Made by a program: the position numbers and the translations under genes. A model generated the notes under the pieces. That model worked only from the letters and a program-made list of their open reading frames with translations, ran no database searches and was not told the origin of the DNA. This document shows positions 12,201 through 22,056 of a stretch of DNA of 64,000 nt, piece by piece (positions within the stretch are counted from its first letter, which is position 1; every line of letters begins with the position of its first letter). This DNA is from Terebella lapidaria (lineage: Eukaryota > Annelida > Polychaeta > Terebellida > Terebellidae), in assembly GCA_949152475.1 (NCBI GenBank), contig OX424555.1:100349515-100413514 (forward strand), given 5' to 3'.

Positions 12201-14403
12201 AGTCATCTCGGGAGAACACATCCTGATAGTGCAGCAGCAGGTTTGAGACGGCATCTATTTGGTCATTGCTGTTCAAACCGGTAACGGCGTCTCTCAGTGT
12301 TCCCTTGAGATGGCCCGGCATCACGCTCGTGAGGGGAACGGTTGGCTCTGAAGGGTTGTTGACATCGCGGGCGTCAACCTCACATGGCCCTCCAGGCTCG
12401 GGGTTGATGCGCCTAATATTCCCCATATTTTGCACTTCGTGAGGATGCTCCTTGTCCGCTAGTGTCGCCACTTCACTGGTGATCGTATCTGCATAGCCCA
12501 CAATGGCGTCTTGTCTGACGATGACAGCTTCATTAGTAGGGTTCATCGCTCTGACCTTCACGGTGCAGTTCCCGCCACACTCCACAAGAGTTGGCGCTAC
12601 AATCGCAGCCACGTCCTCAGTAAGTGTAGGATTTGCTTCGACCAGCAGCTGCAAATCGCCGCCCTCAGCTTCAGAGCGGTCTATGTAGACATCGATCACG
12701 GCCTCACTCATTCCAGGGATGGCGTGGTCATCTGCAGCACGGACTTTCCTAAGTCGTTTCAGTGGTCCAATTTGGTGGACAGGAATAGAGACGCCTCGCA
12801 ACCTCAGAGTATCCTGGCTGAGAATGAGATCAGCTGGGCCTTGTGGGTCCTTCTGCAGAATATCTGCGCCTATCAGGACCTCATCTTCAATATCTGCTAC
12901 CAGTAGGGTCTGTGTCAGCTCCACGGGTCCCAGAAGTAAAATGAACTCCGCACGTCCCCAAAGTTTCATCGCCCGTCCATCAGCGACCGCCATCGCCTTC
13001 CGTCTCATGTCCGTGAGTGGGGGCCGTCTGTCACTGGGAATCTCCTGGTATGCCCGGTGTGATAGAATGGAGCTGGTCGCCCCGGTATCTATCGTAAACA
13101 AAACCTCTAGGCCCTGCACTTCTCCATTGACGTACACGCCGTCAAACTTGGGGATCTGTCGCCTCGTCATCTCTTCACTCTCGTCGTACGCTGCAGCCCT
13201 GTCATAATAAGGAGCCTCTGTCTGAGCCTCTGTCTCGGCAGGTACTCTCCCGTCACGCTCGGGGACCACAAAGGTCTCCCGCTCAGCAGTATCACCGAAG
13301 TCAACAACTCCCCCAGATTTGGCTGTCCCTGACAGCTCGGCACCGGCGTCCCTCGTCATGAGTTGCATAGCAGCCTCCATGCTGCGCTCGTCGACTTCAT
13401 TTGCTGCGGGGCGCACACAGCCCTTCCCTGCGCTGACAACCATGTCGAAGTCCCCATCCGCCTTGGCACCACTGCTCGCTTCGGCCACTCTCTCAAATTC
13501 TGCTGTCCCCGACAGCGGGTCCCTGGCATCACTGGTCACATCGGGCAGGTTTGCCTCCATATGGTAGACGTCAGCTTCATTCGCGGGAAGCACACAGCCT
13601 TTCCTCGCGCTGACACCCGTGTTGACCTCACACTGTGCCCTGCCTCCACTCTTTGACTCAGCCACACTCCCAAATCCTGCTGTAGCCGACAGCTGGTTAT
13701 TGGCGCCACGATCTAGTGTGGGCAGAACAGCCTCCATGCTGTACACGTCGACTTCACCAGCAGGAAGCACACAGCCTTTTCCCGCACTAACCACCATGTC
13801 GACCTCACACTCTGCCCTGTTTCCACTTTGTGATTCGGCCTCACTCCCGAATCCTGCTGTCCCCAGCAGCTGCACACTGGCACAACTACCTCGTGTGGGC
13901 AGAGCAGCCCCCATGCTGTACACGTCGACTTCACCGGCGGGAAGCACACAGCCATTTCCCACACTAACCACCATGTCGACCTCACGCTCTGCCCCAACTC
14001 CGCTGGTTGTAGCCACCTCTCTGGCTGCCGTCGTTTCTGACAGCCAGCCGCCCTCTCCATCGACTGCTTTAGGCCGTATTATCGTCACATCATCCACTTC
14101 AACGTCATTCGTAACGGCTGTCCCCGGCTGGGTGCCGTCCACTCCCTCGTTCATATTCGCCACTCTCCGGGGGCTGACTTTTCTGCCAACCACTGCCATC
14201 CCAGACGGGGGGCTGGCGGTCACATCATTTCCATCTGCCATCAGGGGGGCGTCATATTCGTCATTGAAGCTGGCGATCTCGGTCTGCAGGAAGGAGGAGT
14301 CCAGCTTCTCCATCCTCCCTGACAAAGATGCGGCATCCGGTTGACCATTTATTGTTGATTGGGCCGCCCCATGGCCGCAGGGGCCGGCCCTTGGCCGTTT
14401 GGG
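9286..14403 (-). CDS. pol: Gypsy Pol polyprotein (protease, RT, RNase H, integrase)
   Basis: An open frame of about 1700 codons with no ATG at its start; it lies in the -1 frame relative to gag and overlaps it. Counting from the first codon of the open frame (14451), the order is: an unusual N-terminal region with four ~60-residue repeats (residues 155-360, each with GCVLPA and EVD); aspartic protease DTGAT at 455; reverse transcriptase with YLDD at 922-925; RNase H with DTDA at 1069 and TDHQALRW; an integrase HHCC finger (H1355, H1363, C1393, C1396) and D1425, D1485, E1521 triad; and a GPY/F-like EGPYLV at 1662. There are no internal stops, so it appears intact. No chromodomain or dUTPase is seen. 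It should act on the element's own RNA within Gag particles. Confidence 0.95.
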   Translation of the reverse strand, partial: PKRPRAGPCGHGAAQSTINGQPDAASLSGRMEKLDSSFLQTEIASFNDEYDAPLMADGNDVTASPPSGMAVVGRKVSPRRVANMNEGVDGTQPGTAVTNDVEVDDVTIIRPKAVDGEGGWLSETTAAREVATTSGVGAEREVDMVVSVGNGCVLPAGEVDVYSMGAALPTRGSCASVQLLGTAGFGSEAESQSGNRAECEVDMVVSAGKGCVLPAGEVDVYSMEAVLPTLDRGANNQLSATAGFGSVAESKSGGRAQCEVNTGVSARKGCVLPANEADVYHMEANLPDVTSDARDPLSGTAEFERVAEASSGAKADGDFDMVVSAGKGCVRPAANEVDERSMEAAMQLMTRDAGAELSGTAKSGGVVDFGDTAERETFVVPERDGRVPAETEAQTEAPYYDRAAAYDESEEMTRRQIPKFDGVYVNGEVQGLEVLFTIDTGATSSILSHRAYQEIPSDRRPPLTDMRRKAMAVADGRAMKLWGRAEFILLLGPVELTQTLLVADIEDEVLIGADILQKDPQGPADLILSQDTLRLRGVSIPVHQIGPLKRLRKVRAADDHAIPGMSEAVIDVYIDRSEAEGGDLQLLVEANPTLTEDVAAIVAPTLVECGGNCTVKVRAMNPTNEAVIVRQDAIVGYADTITSEVATLADKEHPHEVQNMGNIRRINPEPGGPCEVDARDVNNPSEPTVPLTSVMPGHLKGTLRDAVTGLNSNDQIDAVSNLLLHYQDVFSRDDCDLGLTHITEHIIETGDARPIKQPPRRVPLAFAGEDKEAIMKLVKQGSVRPSTSPWASPIVLVRKKDGKVRTCVDYRRLNAVTKKDAFPIPKTQDCLDAVAGSILFSTMDITAAYNQIPVREEDIPKTAFCSRYGLMEFVTMPFGLATATATFQRTMEVALSGLQWASCLIYLDDVLVFGRTFEEHLSRLDAVLQRIRQSGLKLKPSKCHLFQEKVPFLGHIISRSGVLPNPENTAKLVKWTAPQNVTGVRAFLGLASYYRRFVKSFSSIAGPLTHLTKKGVSFHWTERCQLSFETLKEVLISPAVMAYPLDDGMFILDTDACDVAIGAVLSQIQGDEERVIAYGSRTLGKSEKNYCVTDRELLAVRYFLDYYRHYLLGRKFLVRTDHQALRWLFSLKEPKDRTARWIEAMSAFDFEVEYRPGAKHGNADGMSRCPGPTACDCPEVLELDDLKCGPCKKCLRRADLMSSSLPCSAALAWDTAAKPTSATTIEMNDLLPTPERLARLNRQAVNAWGTVGTPLHLRQKQMQDPDLAVVLGWVESQERPDSSEVEGLSPTLRHYWCQWPNLEIHERILTRRFRRRDGTGDHLQLVVPQSLKEEIMTQMHAALLSGHLGRKKTREKTLQRFYWFELRTDVNAFVARCDVCEAIKPPVKKAKAPLGSMPVGAPLDRLATDVMGPLPETPRGNKYVLVVTDYFSKWVEIFAIPDQTAVTCAGIILNEVIARYGCPLSLHSDQGRNYESQIFQELCELLEIRKTRTSARNPRCNGLTERFNRTLRRMVKAYLKGEQRGWDEHLGCLAGAYRATPHESTGLTPNLVMFGREVRLPAEVMFHPGSQGEPIASYGDYVSRLRCKLQCAHDVARKHLHSAATRQKDCYDVRLNHRPYQPGAMVWLQADISQLANAPKLRHPFEGPYLVLERVGGLDYIIQATAEGKKTLVHYNRLKRYEGPKELRWAKRALKAHQQRAPRTC
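13390..14000 (-). repeat. In-frame tandem repeats in the pol N-terminal region
   Basis: About 180-bp units encode four ~60-residue repeats, with variants of the phrases ECEVDMVVSAGKGCVLPAG and EVDVYSMEA, upstream of the protease. This segment is not part of the usual Ty3/gypsy Pol and separates the frameshift site from the protease. Confidence 0.75.
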
Positions 14404-16535
14404 TGGACCGCAGCCGGCTGAGGCGCAGGTACAGGAGCAGCTGCAGTGCAATCACGGGCGATGTGTCCTTGCTGCCGGCATCTGTAGCACATGTAGGATT
14501 GATATGAGCGAGGCCCTGTGTTGCGGTGGCCGAACCGTTGTCCTCGCCTGTCCTGCCCATATGAGTTAGGTCCTCGACCTCCCCCTTGCTGTGACTGCTT
14601 CGGCTTGTCACCATTCGTCTTCAGTTGCGCCAGGTCCTGGGTCATCTCCTTCATATTTTCGGTGAGATTCTTGATCATTGCCTTTACTTCATCATTGAGG
14701 GCCCCCTCCGCCACTGGTTTTTGCTCCGAGCTCTGAGCTGGTTCGGGTTTCTTGGTCGGTTTGCTGGGCACCCTTGCCACACGGAGGTCCTCATCAGAGT
14801 CGGACGTCTCGGCATCATTCATCACCCGGGCATTCCTCTTGGTCTGAGTGCCACTCCTTTTGCGGGTCTCCATGTAATTCACAACTTCATACACGGCGTC
14901 ATCAACGTCACGAGGGTCTTTGACGTACTCCACCTGCTGTCGGGCACGTTCATCGAGGAGGCCATCCAGGAATCTGCGCAGCAGGTCTTCCCTCCTTGTC
15001 GCCTGGTCACGGTGCGCATGCGCCTTGTCGTACAGCCTTTTTAGTTCAGCAGCATACTCCTCGACCGTCTCCCCCGGTTTCTGTTGGCGATTGCTGAATC
15101 TTGCCCCGAACGTCTTAGTTGTTTCGACCACGCGAAACCGGCTCTCCAGCTCCTTCACCAGCATCTTGTAGTCCCGGCGAACCCGAGCTGGCAGCTGTCC
15201 GAAAACAAACTCGCCTGCTACTCCCTGCAGCTTGGGCAACAGTTCATCGAGGCGCTCGTCTTCAGTCCAGCCTAGCCTCAGTGCAATCTCCTCAAAGCGA
15301 TTGTACCACACAGGCCACAGTTCCTTGCCCGTGAAGCTTGGGAGGCGGGGCCCTCGTCTGCGGGCGCCCTGGTCAGAATTGCGACTCCTGCAGATCCGAG
15401 CCGTGTTGTTAGAGCTCAAGCCATCGCTTTCATCGCTGCTGGAACTGTCAGTGACTGGTGCCACACTCCGACGGCCAGATGACTTCACACCTTGTTTCTT
15501 GACTGGCTTGCTTCCTTTCATTTCCCGCACTTGGTCCATCACATGACGAAGTCCCTCTCTCATTTCCCTCGCTAGGGATGCCATATCAGTAACTCCAGGA
15601 TCGGCCTGCCTGACCGGCTTCGTCTGGGCGGTTGCGAGTGGCGCTGCCATCACTGGGGCATCATTCAGGGCCGGAGCCGGAGCGTACATGGCTGGGACGT
15701 AGCGGGCATTCAGGGCCTGTTCGTCGCTCACCCTCATGGTCTGTGTCTGCCAGTGCGGCTGGCTATCATAAGCGTGAGCGTACGTGTGTCGTGGTCCCGC
15801 CTGCTGGTGAGGATCAATATGCATCGCTCGCTGTGGCAGTGCAAGGGGTACTGCTTGTGGCTGAGGCGCTTGCGACATCGCAGACATCACTGGGGCCGCG
15901 GCAGGTGCTGCTGTCACTTCACTGCATCTCGCACGCAGGTATCCCGGCCCATCACTGGTCCTGCGAACAGGGGCAAAAACTTGTGTCTGCATTGGCATCA
16001 TAGATGGAGCAGCACTCTGAACAAGGCTGGCAGACATCTTCATTGAAGCAGCAGAGCTTGCCCTGCCAGACATCTGTAATGGGGGTGGAGGTGGGTAATG
16101 GCAGACATCGCTTGGCCCATCCACTTGACTGAGATACCCGGGGGTGTGGGCCAGTGGAATTCCAGAGATTTTCTTCACCGTAGAAGGTGCGGCCATCAGC
16201 GTCATATCAGAATCTTCTCCTTCGCTAGGTATGGAACTTCGCTGGTATGGGCCTCGGGGTGTGAATGGACTCCTCCCTCCCATTCTCGGGCTTCTCACGT
16301 CACTAGGCACCGACTGGCTTGGTGGGGCAGCACTTGAGCCTGGGCAGGCAAAACTCTGCCTCTGGTCATCACAAGAGAGGTCCTCACACTGGTTCTTCGC
16401 GGGACTCATGTTGCCTTCACCATGGGGCTCCTCCTCGGACATGGTATCGCACGGCACATCGCTGTCATCACTTTGCTCGCCGTAGCCCCTCATCGCACGT
16501 TTCATGGCCGTTTTCCTGGTGTGGCGACGGGTCAT
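14349..16535 (-). CDS. gag: Gypsy Gag structural polyprotein
   Basis: 728 codons from the first ATG (16535; the open frame extends slightly upstream through a GTG). A long proline/alanine/methionine-rich N-terminal half is followed by a capsid-like retrotransposon Gag region (WPVWYNRFEEIALRLGW through FLDGLLDERARQQVEYV) and one CCHC zinc knuckle, CYRCRQQGHIARDC, near the C-terminus. Gag would package the element RNA and form virus-like particles. It ends at TAA 14351-14349, overlapping pol by about 55 nt beyond the slippery site. It is intact and follows a PBS-bearing leader. Confidence 0.92.
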   Translation of the reverse strand: MTRRHTRKTAMKRAMRGYGEQSDDSDVPCDTMSEEEPHGEGNMSPAKNQCEDLSCDDQRQSFACPGSSAAPPSQSVPSDVRSPRMGGRSPFTPRGPYQRSSIPSEGEDSDMTLMAAPSTVKKISGIPLAHTPGYLSQVDGPSDVCHYPPPPPLQMSGRASSAASMKMSASLVQSAAPSMMPMQTQVFAPVRRTSDGPGYLRARCSEVTAAPAAAPVMSAMSQAPQPQAVPLALPQRAMHIDPHQQAGPRHTYAHAYDSQPHWQTQTMRVSDEQALNARYVPAMYAPAPALNDAPVMAAPLATAQTKPVRQADPGVTDMASLAREMREGLRHVMDQVREMKGSKPVKKQGVKSSGRRSVAPVTDSSSSDESDGLSSNNTARICRSRNSDQGARRRGPRLPSFTGKELWPVWYNRFEEIALRLGWTEDERLDELLPKLQGVAGEFVFGQLPARVRRDYKMLVKELESRFRVVETTKTFGARFSNRQQKPGETVEEYAAELKRLYDKAHAHRDQATRREDLLRRFLDGLLDERARQQVEYVKDPRDVDDAVYEVVNYMETRKRSGTQTKRNARVMNDAETSDSDEDLRVARVPSKPTKKPEPAQSSEQKPVAEGALNDEVKAMIKNLTENMKEMTQDLAQLKTNGDKPKQSQQGGGRGPNSYGQDRRGQRFGHRNTGPRSYQSYMCYRCRQQGHIARDCTAAAPVPAPQPAAVHPNGQGPAPAAMGRPNQQ
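14361..14403 (-). promoter_or_regulatory. -1 ribosomal frameshift signal (slippery site plus hairpin)
   Basis: The minus strand carries the heptamer C-CCA-AAC (14403-14397) exactly in the gag reading frame. A 6-nt spacer follows, then a GC-rich hairpin with an 11-nt arm (14390-14380), 9-nt loop and 10-nt arm (14370-14361), giving 10 base pairs and one bulged G. Pol is open in the -1 frame across this point. This is the canonical X-XXY-YYZ plus stem layout. Confidence 0.8.
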
Positions 16536-16664
16536 TTCTTCGACTTCGCTGGACGTCGACTTCACTGGAGATCACAACAAAAAAAAAACACGCCACACAA
16601 CACAACACACAGAGCAGGCACAGACCTGGGCTCGTATCACTGGATCCTCTGATGTTGAAGAAGG

Positions 16665-16682
16665 ATCCCACTTCTGACACCA
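16665..16682 (-). promoter_or_regulatory. Primer-binding site, tRNA-Leu type
   Basis: The minus strand reads TGGTGTCAGAAGTGGGAT, four bases inside the 5' LTR. Its complement ATCCCACTTCTGACA plus CCA is, from memory, the 3' end of a metazoan tRNA-Leu (CAA-type). Confidence 0.85.
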
Positions 16683-16686
16683 AAGT

Positions 16687-18421
16687 TGTGACGGTCAAGC
16701 GGTTGGTTAGCGGATTTCCGGGTGTGTGTGCTTGTGTGCGTGGGAAGTCGGCAAAGAAGACTGGCAAATATGCTAAAAATACTGATTTATTGTAAACATA
16801 AAGAATCAACACTATTTCTAGATAAAAAACTTCAACTTCAATGGTAATACTTCATCATATATCTGAATAATACTTGAACAATACCAAGGTCTCACAAAAT
16901 AAACTTAGATAAACACAAAGTGTCAGATGGCTGTCTCGATAGCTGAATATGAACAATATCACCGATAAATCGATATACTAAATAAATCAATACTATGAAT
17001 AACTCAATACACAATATCTGTGAAACTAACCAAAAGCTGTCAGGAGGCTAAACACAGATTTCCCCAAGTAATACAATTCCAAGCGAGACCTATCTTATCT
17101 TCGATAGAATACAATATATGTATATAAGCCGTGCAAATTCTGGTCAAAAAAAGAACCCCAACAAGTTAGACTGTAAAAATACACCTATGTCTCTCAAATA
17201 TAATAAACCGCCAAGAATTGCGATCACAAATACACTCAATAAACTGGACAAACTCACTTCAATATACTGGTATAAAACACTCTATTATACACAGAATAGA
17301 TTACAACATATAGATTCATTAACAGGAATGTAAAAAAAGAATAATGCAATGCCAGAGACTTATCAGTCTATGAGCTCAATACTCGACATGTAAATACACT
17401 ATACCCACGACAGCAAAGCCTGTAAAATACTCTTACTTAACACAAAAAAAAGAATGCCCGAGAAACTAAATCACAATATAAATCTGACCGGATCGCGTGA
17501 AGGCACCTACGTTAAATCAATAACTGTGAATGATGAATCCCAGTCAGTCACAGTGTGTATATGCCTCCGGCTGCGGGACTTCGACTTCACTATAGTGCGG
17601 AATCCACGTGGTCAGCTTAATAAATGACTAAGTACGAATGCCTTTCTTCTACGGTGGTGACGATGCTTCCTGTTCGGTGTCCAGAGGGCAAGAGAGAGCG
17701 GCGTCCCGAGGGACGCTGTATTTATTTCATTTTGGAAATCGTGTCCTTAGAAAAACTTATTGTGGCCAGAAGAGCCCTGATTGGCTGAGGGGAAAACACT
17801 CTGACCTTTGAACCCGCCCGAGATCTCGTCCTACCCATGATGCATTGCGCGAAAAACGTGTTTTGGAATTCGGAATAAAAATACAAATAACCCCATTAAT
17901 ATTTAATAAAATGCCTGAAAAGATGTTTAACCCTGTAAATAAAGCCTCCCAGATATTACTTAACTCCCTGACATGAATGGACACTACCTAATTGCCCCGA
18001 AAATAACGCCGAAAGATCGGCAAAATCTGGCCAGAAAAAACCCATTAAATCGATGGTGCTGCCACCTAGCGAATGACAAGCAAACCAACGGTTAACAACA
18101 TCCGGTGAAATTCTAATCAGAGTTGGACAATGCGAAATGATAATACTACACAAAAAGAATATAAAAGTGGACAAAATAACACAATAGGCAACGGACTTGA
18201 GATACAGACGGGCTAACCCCAAAATGTGAGTGAATGTTATAAACATGAAATACACAAAAGTGCGAAAATCCCCAATTATCGCCCACCCCTAAATGCGTGA
18301 CAATAGTCATAATCAGGCAATTTTCCGGACGGAAGACATAATATGCAAATGATAAAAATACTGGTAGGTGAATACGACAACTGAATGTAAACTTAAGGTA
18401 ACTAAACATAATATTTTCACA
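16687..18421 (-). repeat. 5' LTR of the gypsy element
   Basis: Near-identical to 5973-7707. In minus-strand sense it carries the promoter for the genomic RNA; a TATA-like AAATAAATAC lies near 17717-17726. It ends GACCGTCACA before a 4-nt spacer and the PBS. Confidence 0.93.
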
Positions 18422-18974
18422 ATATTATAACTTATCATATTCATCTGGGTATCATACGGCAAATTCTTGCATAATGTTAGATTTCTAACTCGAGAATTGA
18501 AAAAGCTGGTAATCTACCCCAATGCCGTTAAGTTTCAGTCCCAATTTCGTATATATGCCAAGCTATGGGCCTAGTGTGCAGGAACTATACATTTGTTCAT
18601 TGTAATAGGCCTGCACATATTCATCAAATCCTGCCACCTGTTTATGAATATTTAAAGGGAGTGGAAATTGGTTTTTGTTCATCATTCTTGATAGGCTGTT
18701 ATGCCCTATCGATAATTTCTTGCATATCTACGGGAAGGGGTTAGACCTGATTAGACTGTGGAAAGTCTCAAGAATATTATAAAGGCGTTTCGTGTGCCTA
18801 TATATGTTTGGAGGATATTGGTGATGCCGCGTGTTAAACTGGAAGATAGGTTCTGGGGAGACTTATGGAACTGGAATTCAGTAGGATGTTTTAACAGAGC
18901 TGCCGACGGATAGTAAACTCATGGTCAAAGACCGGTACCTGGGTACTGCCATGGCGATCTAACAAGGATACGGT

Positions 18975-19556
18975 ACATCTGAAGTCAAATTCATCTATCA
19001 GTGAAACACGCTTTTTGGCCGTAGTTTTGTTTTGGATATTCAGATCAACTTGAAATTTGGTGTGTCTTCATTGGGTATCATGCCGTAATTTTGCACCAAA
19101 TTTCAGAATTCTATCTCAAAAAATGAAAAAGTTGGCAATCTACCCCAATGTTAAATTTCAGTCCAAATAGGATCAAATAAATTCCAACAAATTCAGGGCT
19201 TTAATCGTGTTTATGCTCGTACAGAATGAACCTATTGCGCTGATTTTGGAGTCTGAATGCGTAGTTGATGTATATTAAATTAGATATATTTATTTTGAAA
19301 AATTATTTAACTCGTACATCGAAAAAAAGTTGGGTTTTTATGCAGTCTCTGAAATTCCATGTAGAGGCTGAAATTTAACATTGGGGTGGATTGCCAACTT
19401 CTTCAATCTTTTAGATAAAATTCTGAAATTTGGGGACAAATTACGGCATGATACATGATTAAGATACACAAAATTTCAGCTTGATACGATGATCCAAAAC
19501 AAAACTATAGCCAAAAAGCGGGTTTCACTGATAAATGAAGTTGCCTTTAAATAGAC
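18975..19556. repeat. Imperfect inverted repeat inside F4
   Basis: The left arm, about 18975-19165 (through CAGTGAAACACGCTTTTTGG, then GGCAATCTACCCCAATGTTA), is matched in reverse by 19370-19556 (AACATTGGGGTGGATTGCC, then CCAAAAAGCGGGTTTCACTG). The arms are about 190 bp with roughly 200 bp between them. A further partial copy of the ACCCCAATG motif lies near 18510. Confidence 0.75.
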
Positions 19557-20604
19557 TTGGGGGAGATAAATTGGCTGAGGATGTAACAGTTTCTCGCATC
19601 AGTTACTTTGATGTGGCTTATTGTCTGACTTTCTATTTGAACTGTATAAATATTGGTGCGACTTATTCATATGGAAATAAAACTGTGTAATCAAGTTTTA
19701 TGGGACATCTTCTTACAATTTGGACTCAATATTCAGTATTGTGATTCCATGGAAAACATGTACACATAAAAGGGCCGGGTTTTCTGCCATGTTTTTCTAG
19801 AAACATGGCGTTATACTTGTATATCTCTGTGATGTGTATAAGTTTTGTTGCCCTTGAATCGCCGATCTCCGTGTGGCGGCCATTTTGAATTTTTGACGAG
19901 TCGGCGAAAAAAAAAAATTTCGCCCCTAATCGCATTACTATCCGTTTTGGGCCATTTCTAGGCAAAAAATTTTTTTCACCCTTTGAAAAAAATTTTGGAC
20001 TGAAAATTTCGGCACTTTTTTCCTTCATAATGGAGCTGTCAGGACTGTACTCATAGAACGCTTGAAGATAGAGCTTAGAAATTGGCACTTTCAAATGGGA
20101 AGTCATATATGGCGACTTGTGTAGTGACCTTGAATTTGACCTTGGATGACCTTGAAAGGTCAAAGCAGCCATTTTGGGGTCAAAAAATGCCCAGATTTGC
20201 CTCTATAGATGAAATGCTTGCAGATAGAGCTCATGTTTGCATTATGTACATATAGGAAGACATATATGGCACAACTAATGATGACCTTGAACTTGATACT
20301 AGACGTCAGATGACCTTGAGTGCCAAATGTCTGACTTGGAATGTGTACCGGTAAATTGACCTGAGCGGCCTAAACAATTCCACCCAGATATATCTTTGTA
20401 TTATGAACATATAGAATATCAAATGCCGCACACATACATGTAATGGTGACATCGAAGTTCACACGGATGACCTTGATTGGTAAATCTCAAGGTCATATGT
20501 TCACACTGCGAACCTTGATTGGTAAATCTCAAGGTCTGTTACCTGCCAATGCTGCCATGGCCAAACAAAAATTGTCCGGTAACCTATCTTAGCCTTTGGG
20601 CTAA

Positions 20605-22056
20605 TTTTTTTCGATTGAACCGATTATGCAGTTTTGGCGGCCATTTTTATGCCAAAAATGGCCGTTTTTGCATGTTTTCAACTTTAAAAATTATTTTCTC
20701 AAAAACTGTCTGATCAGTTTTGAGATTTTAGTTTCAAAATGTTCCCCTCATGTATCTTTATCATGTGTATGAGTTTCGATGCTTTTGAATCGCCGGTCTG
20801 CGTGTGGCGGCCATTTTGATGTTGTTTACGGGGCCCAAATAGGACTTTCCCATGTTAAATTCTCCTATGCTTTATAGGGGGCCACAATGTTCTTGATATC
20901 TCACTTAATATTAAAATTAGAGACTCGGAATCAATTGTGGACATATAGGAAACGATATATGCTGAATATTCTCGTGACCTTGAATTTGACCTTTACCCTC
21001 ATTTTCAACGTCAGAGCACAAAAGGGCTAATATCTCGCTTATTATTGACTTTACAGCTTAGGAATCAATTGTGGACATATAGGAAGTCATATATGCTGAA
21101 TATTCTCATGACCTTCAATTCGACCTTTGACCTCATTTTCAAGGTCAGAGCACAAAATGGTTAATATATCGCTTATTATCATCGACTTTACAACTTAGAA
21201 ATCTATTGTGACCATATAGGAAATGATATATGCCGAATATTCTGATGACCTTGAAATTGACCTTTGACCTCATTTTCAAGGTCAGCACAAAATCGCTAAT
21301 ATCTTGCTTATTATTCACTTTACAGCTTAGAAATCAATTGTGGACATATAGGAAATGATATATGCTGAATATTCTCGGGACCTTGAATTTGACCTTTAAC
21401 CTCATTTTCAAGGTCAGAGCACAAAATGGCTAATATCTCGCTTATTATTGACTTTACAGCTTAGGAATCAATTGTGGACATATTGGAAGTGATATATGCT
21501 GAATATTTTCATGACCTTCAATTCGACCTTTGACCTCATTTTCAAGGTCAGAGCACAAAATGGTTAATATATCGCTTATTATCGACTTTACAGCTTAGAA
21601 ATCTATTGTGACCATATAGGAAATGATATATGCCGAATATTCTGATGACCTTGAATTTGACCTTTGACCTCATTTTCAAGGTCAGAGCACAAAATCGCTA
21701 ATATCTCGCTTATTATTCACTTCACAGCTTGGGAATCAATTGTGGACATATAAGAAATGATATAAGCTGAATATTCTCATGACATTGAATGTGACCTTTG
21801 ACCTTATCTACAAGGTCAAAGCACAAATTGGCTAATATCTCACTTATTATTACAGCTTAGGAATCAATTGCGGTCATATAGGAAATGATAGATGTCAAAT
21901 ACTCTGATGACCTTGAAATTGACCTTCGACCTAATTTTCAAGGTCAAAGCACAAAATGGCTATTATCTCGCTTATCATCGACTTTACAGCTCAGAAATCA
22001 AATGTGGACATATATAGGAAATGATATATGCTGAATATACTTGTAACCTTGAAGTT
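20605..22056 (+). repeat. F3-like fragment with about 134-bp tandem units
   Basis: It contains the F3 hallmark CTGTCTGATCAGTTTTGAGA and then eight or so units of about 134 bp (each with GCTAATATCTCGCTTATTAT, ACTTTACAGCTTAGGAATCA and TGACCTTGAATTTGACCTTT variants). There is no 5' hairpin at its left edge. It seems to be the continuation of the 3957-4275 element after the nested insertion, and is cut on the right by a LINE. Confidence 0.65.

Larger units (their letters stand above)
5973..18421 (-). mobile_element. Complete Ty3/gypsy LTR retrotransposon with a third ORF
   Basis: Two 1735-bp LTRs (5973-7707 and 16687-18421), both TG...CA, flank a 9-kb interior and are bounded by a 4-bp target duplication ATAT (5969-5972 and 18422-18425). 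Transcription runs on the minus strand: the right LTR is 5', followed by a PBS, gag, pol (protease, RT, RNase H, integrase) and a zinc-finger ORF before the left LTR. I noticed only one difference between the LTRs (cgatacacta versus cgatatacta), so the insertion is recent. The RT-RNaseH-integrase order is that of Ty3/gypsy. Confidence 0.95.
4996..19816 (+). mobile_element. HINE-type element, family F4, interrupted by a gypsy element
   Basis: The 5' end after TT is the perfect hairpin CCCGGCCC-CTCA-GGGCCGGG (4996-5015). Near the 3' end GGGCCGGG recurs (19772-19779), followed by a 9-bp hairpin GCCATGTTT/AAACATGGC (19786-19809), a few bases, then TT. Without the 12.4-kb LTR element it is about 2.37 kb. 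It sits inside an F3 copy. Its 3' terminus lacks the CTAG/CTAA seen in the other families, so the exact end is less certain. Confidence 0.55.
4276..20604 (+). mobile_element. HINE-type element F3, interrupted by F4 and a gypsy element
   Basis: The 5' portion (4276-4995) has the family F3 start AGGTTACCGGACC and hairpin. The 3' portion (about 19817-20604) carries the F3 end: CCGGTAACCT, then an AGCCTTTGGGCT hairpin, ending CTAA followed by a T-run. Removing the intervening insertion leaves about 1.5 kb, the expected F3 length, and the two halves read as one continuous element against the complete copy at 47785-49381. Confidence 0.7.

Noticed and set aside
13619..14344. Plus-strand ORFs antisense to gag and pol (for example 241 codons)
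   Set aside because: Shadows of the GC-rich minus-strand coding sequence; no independent start context or domain.
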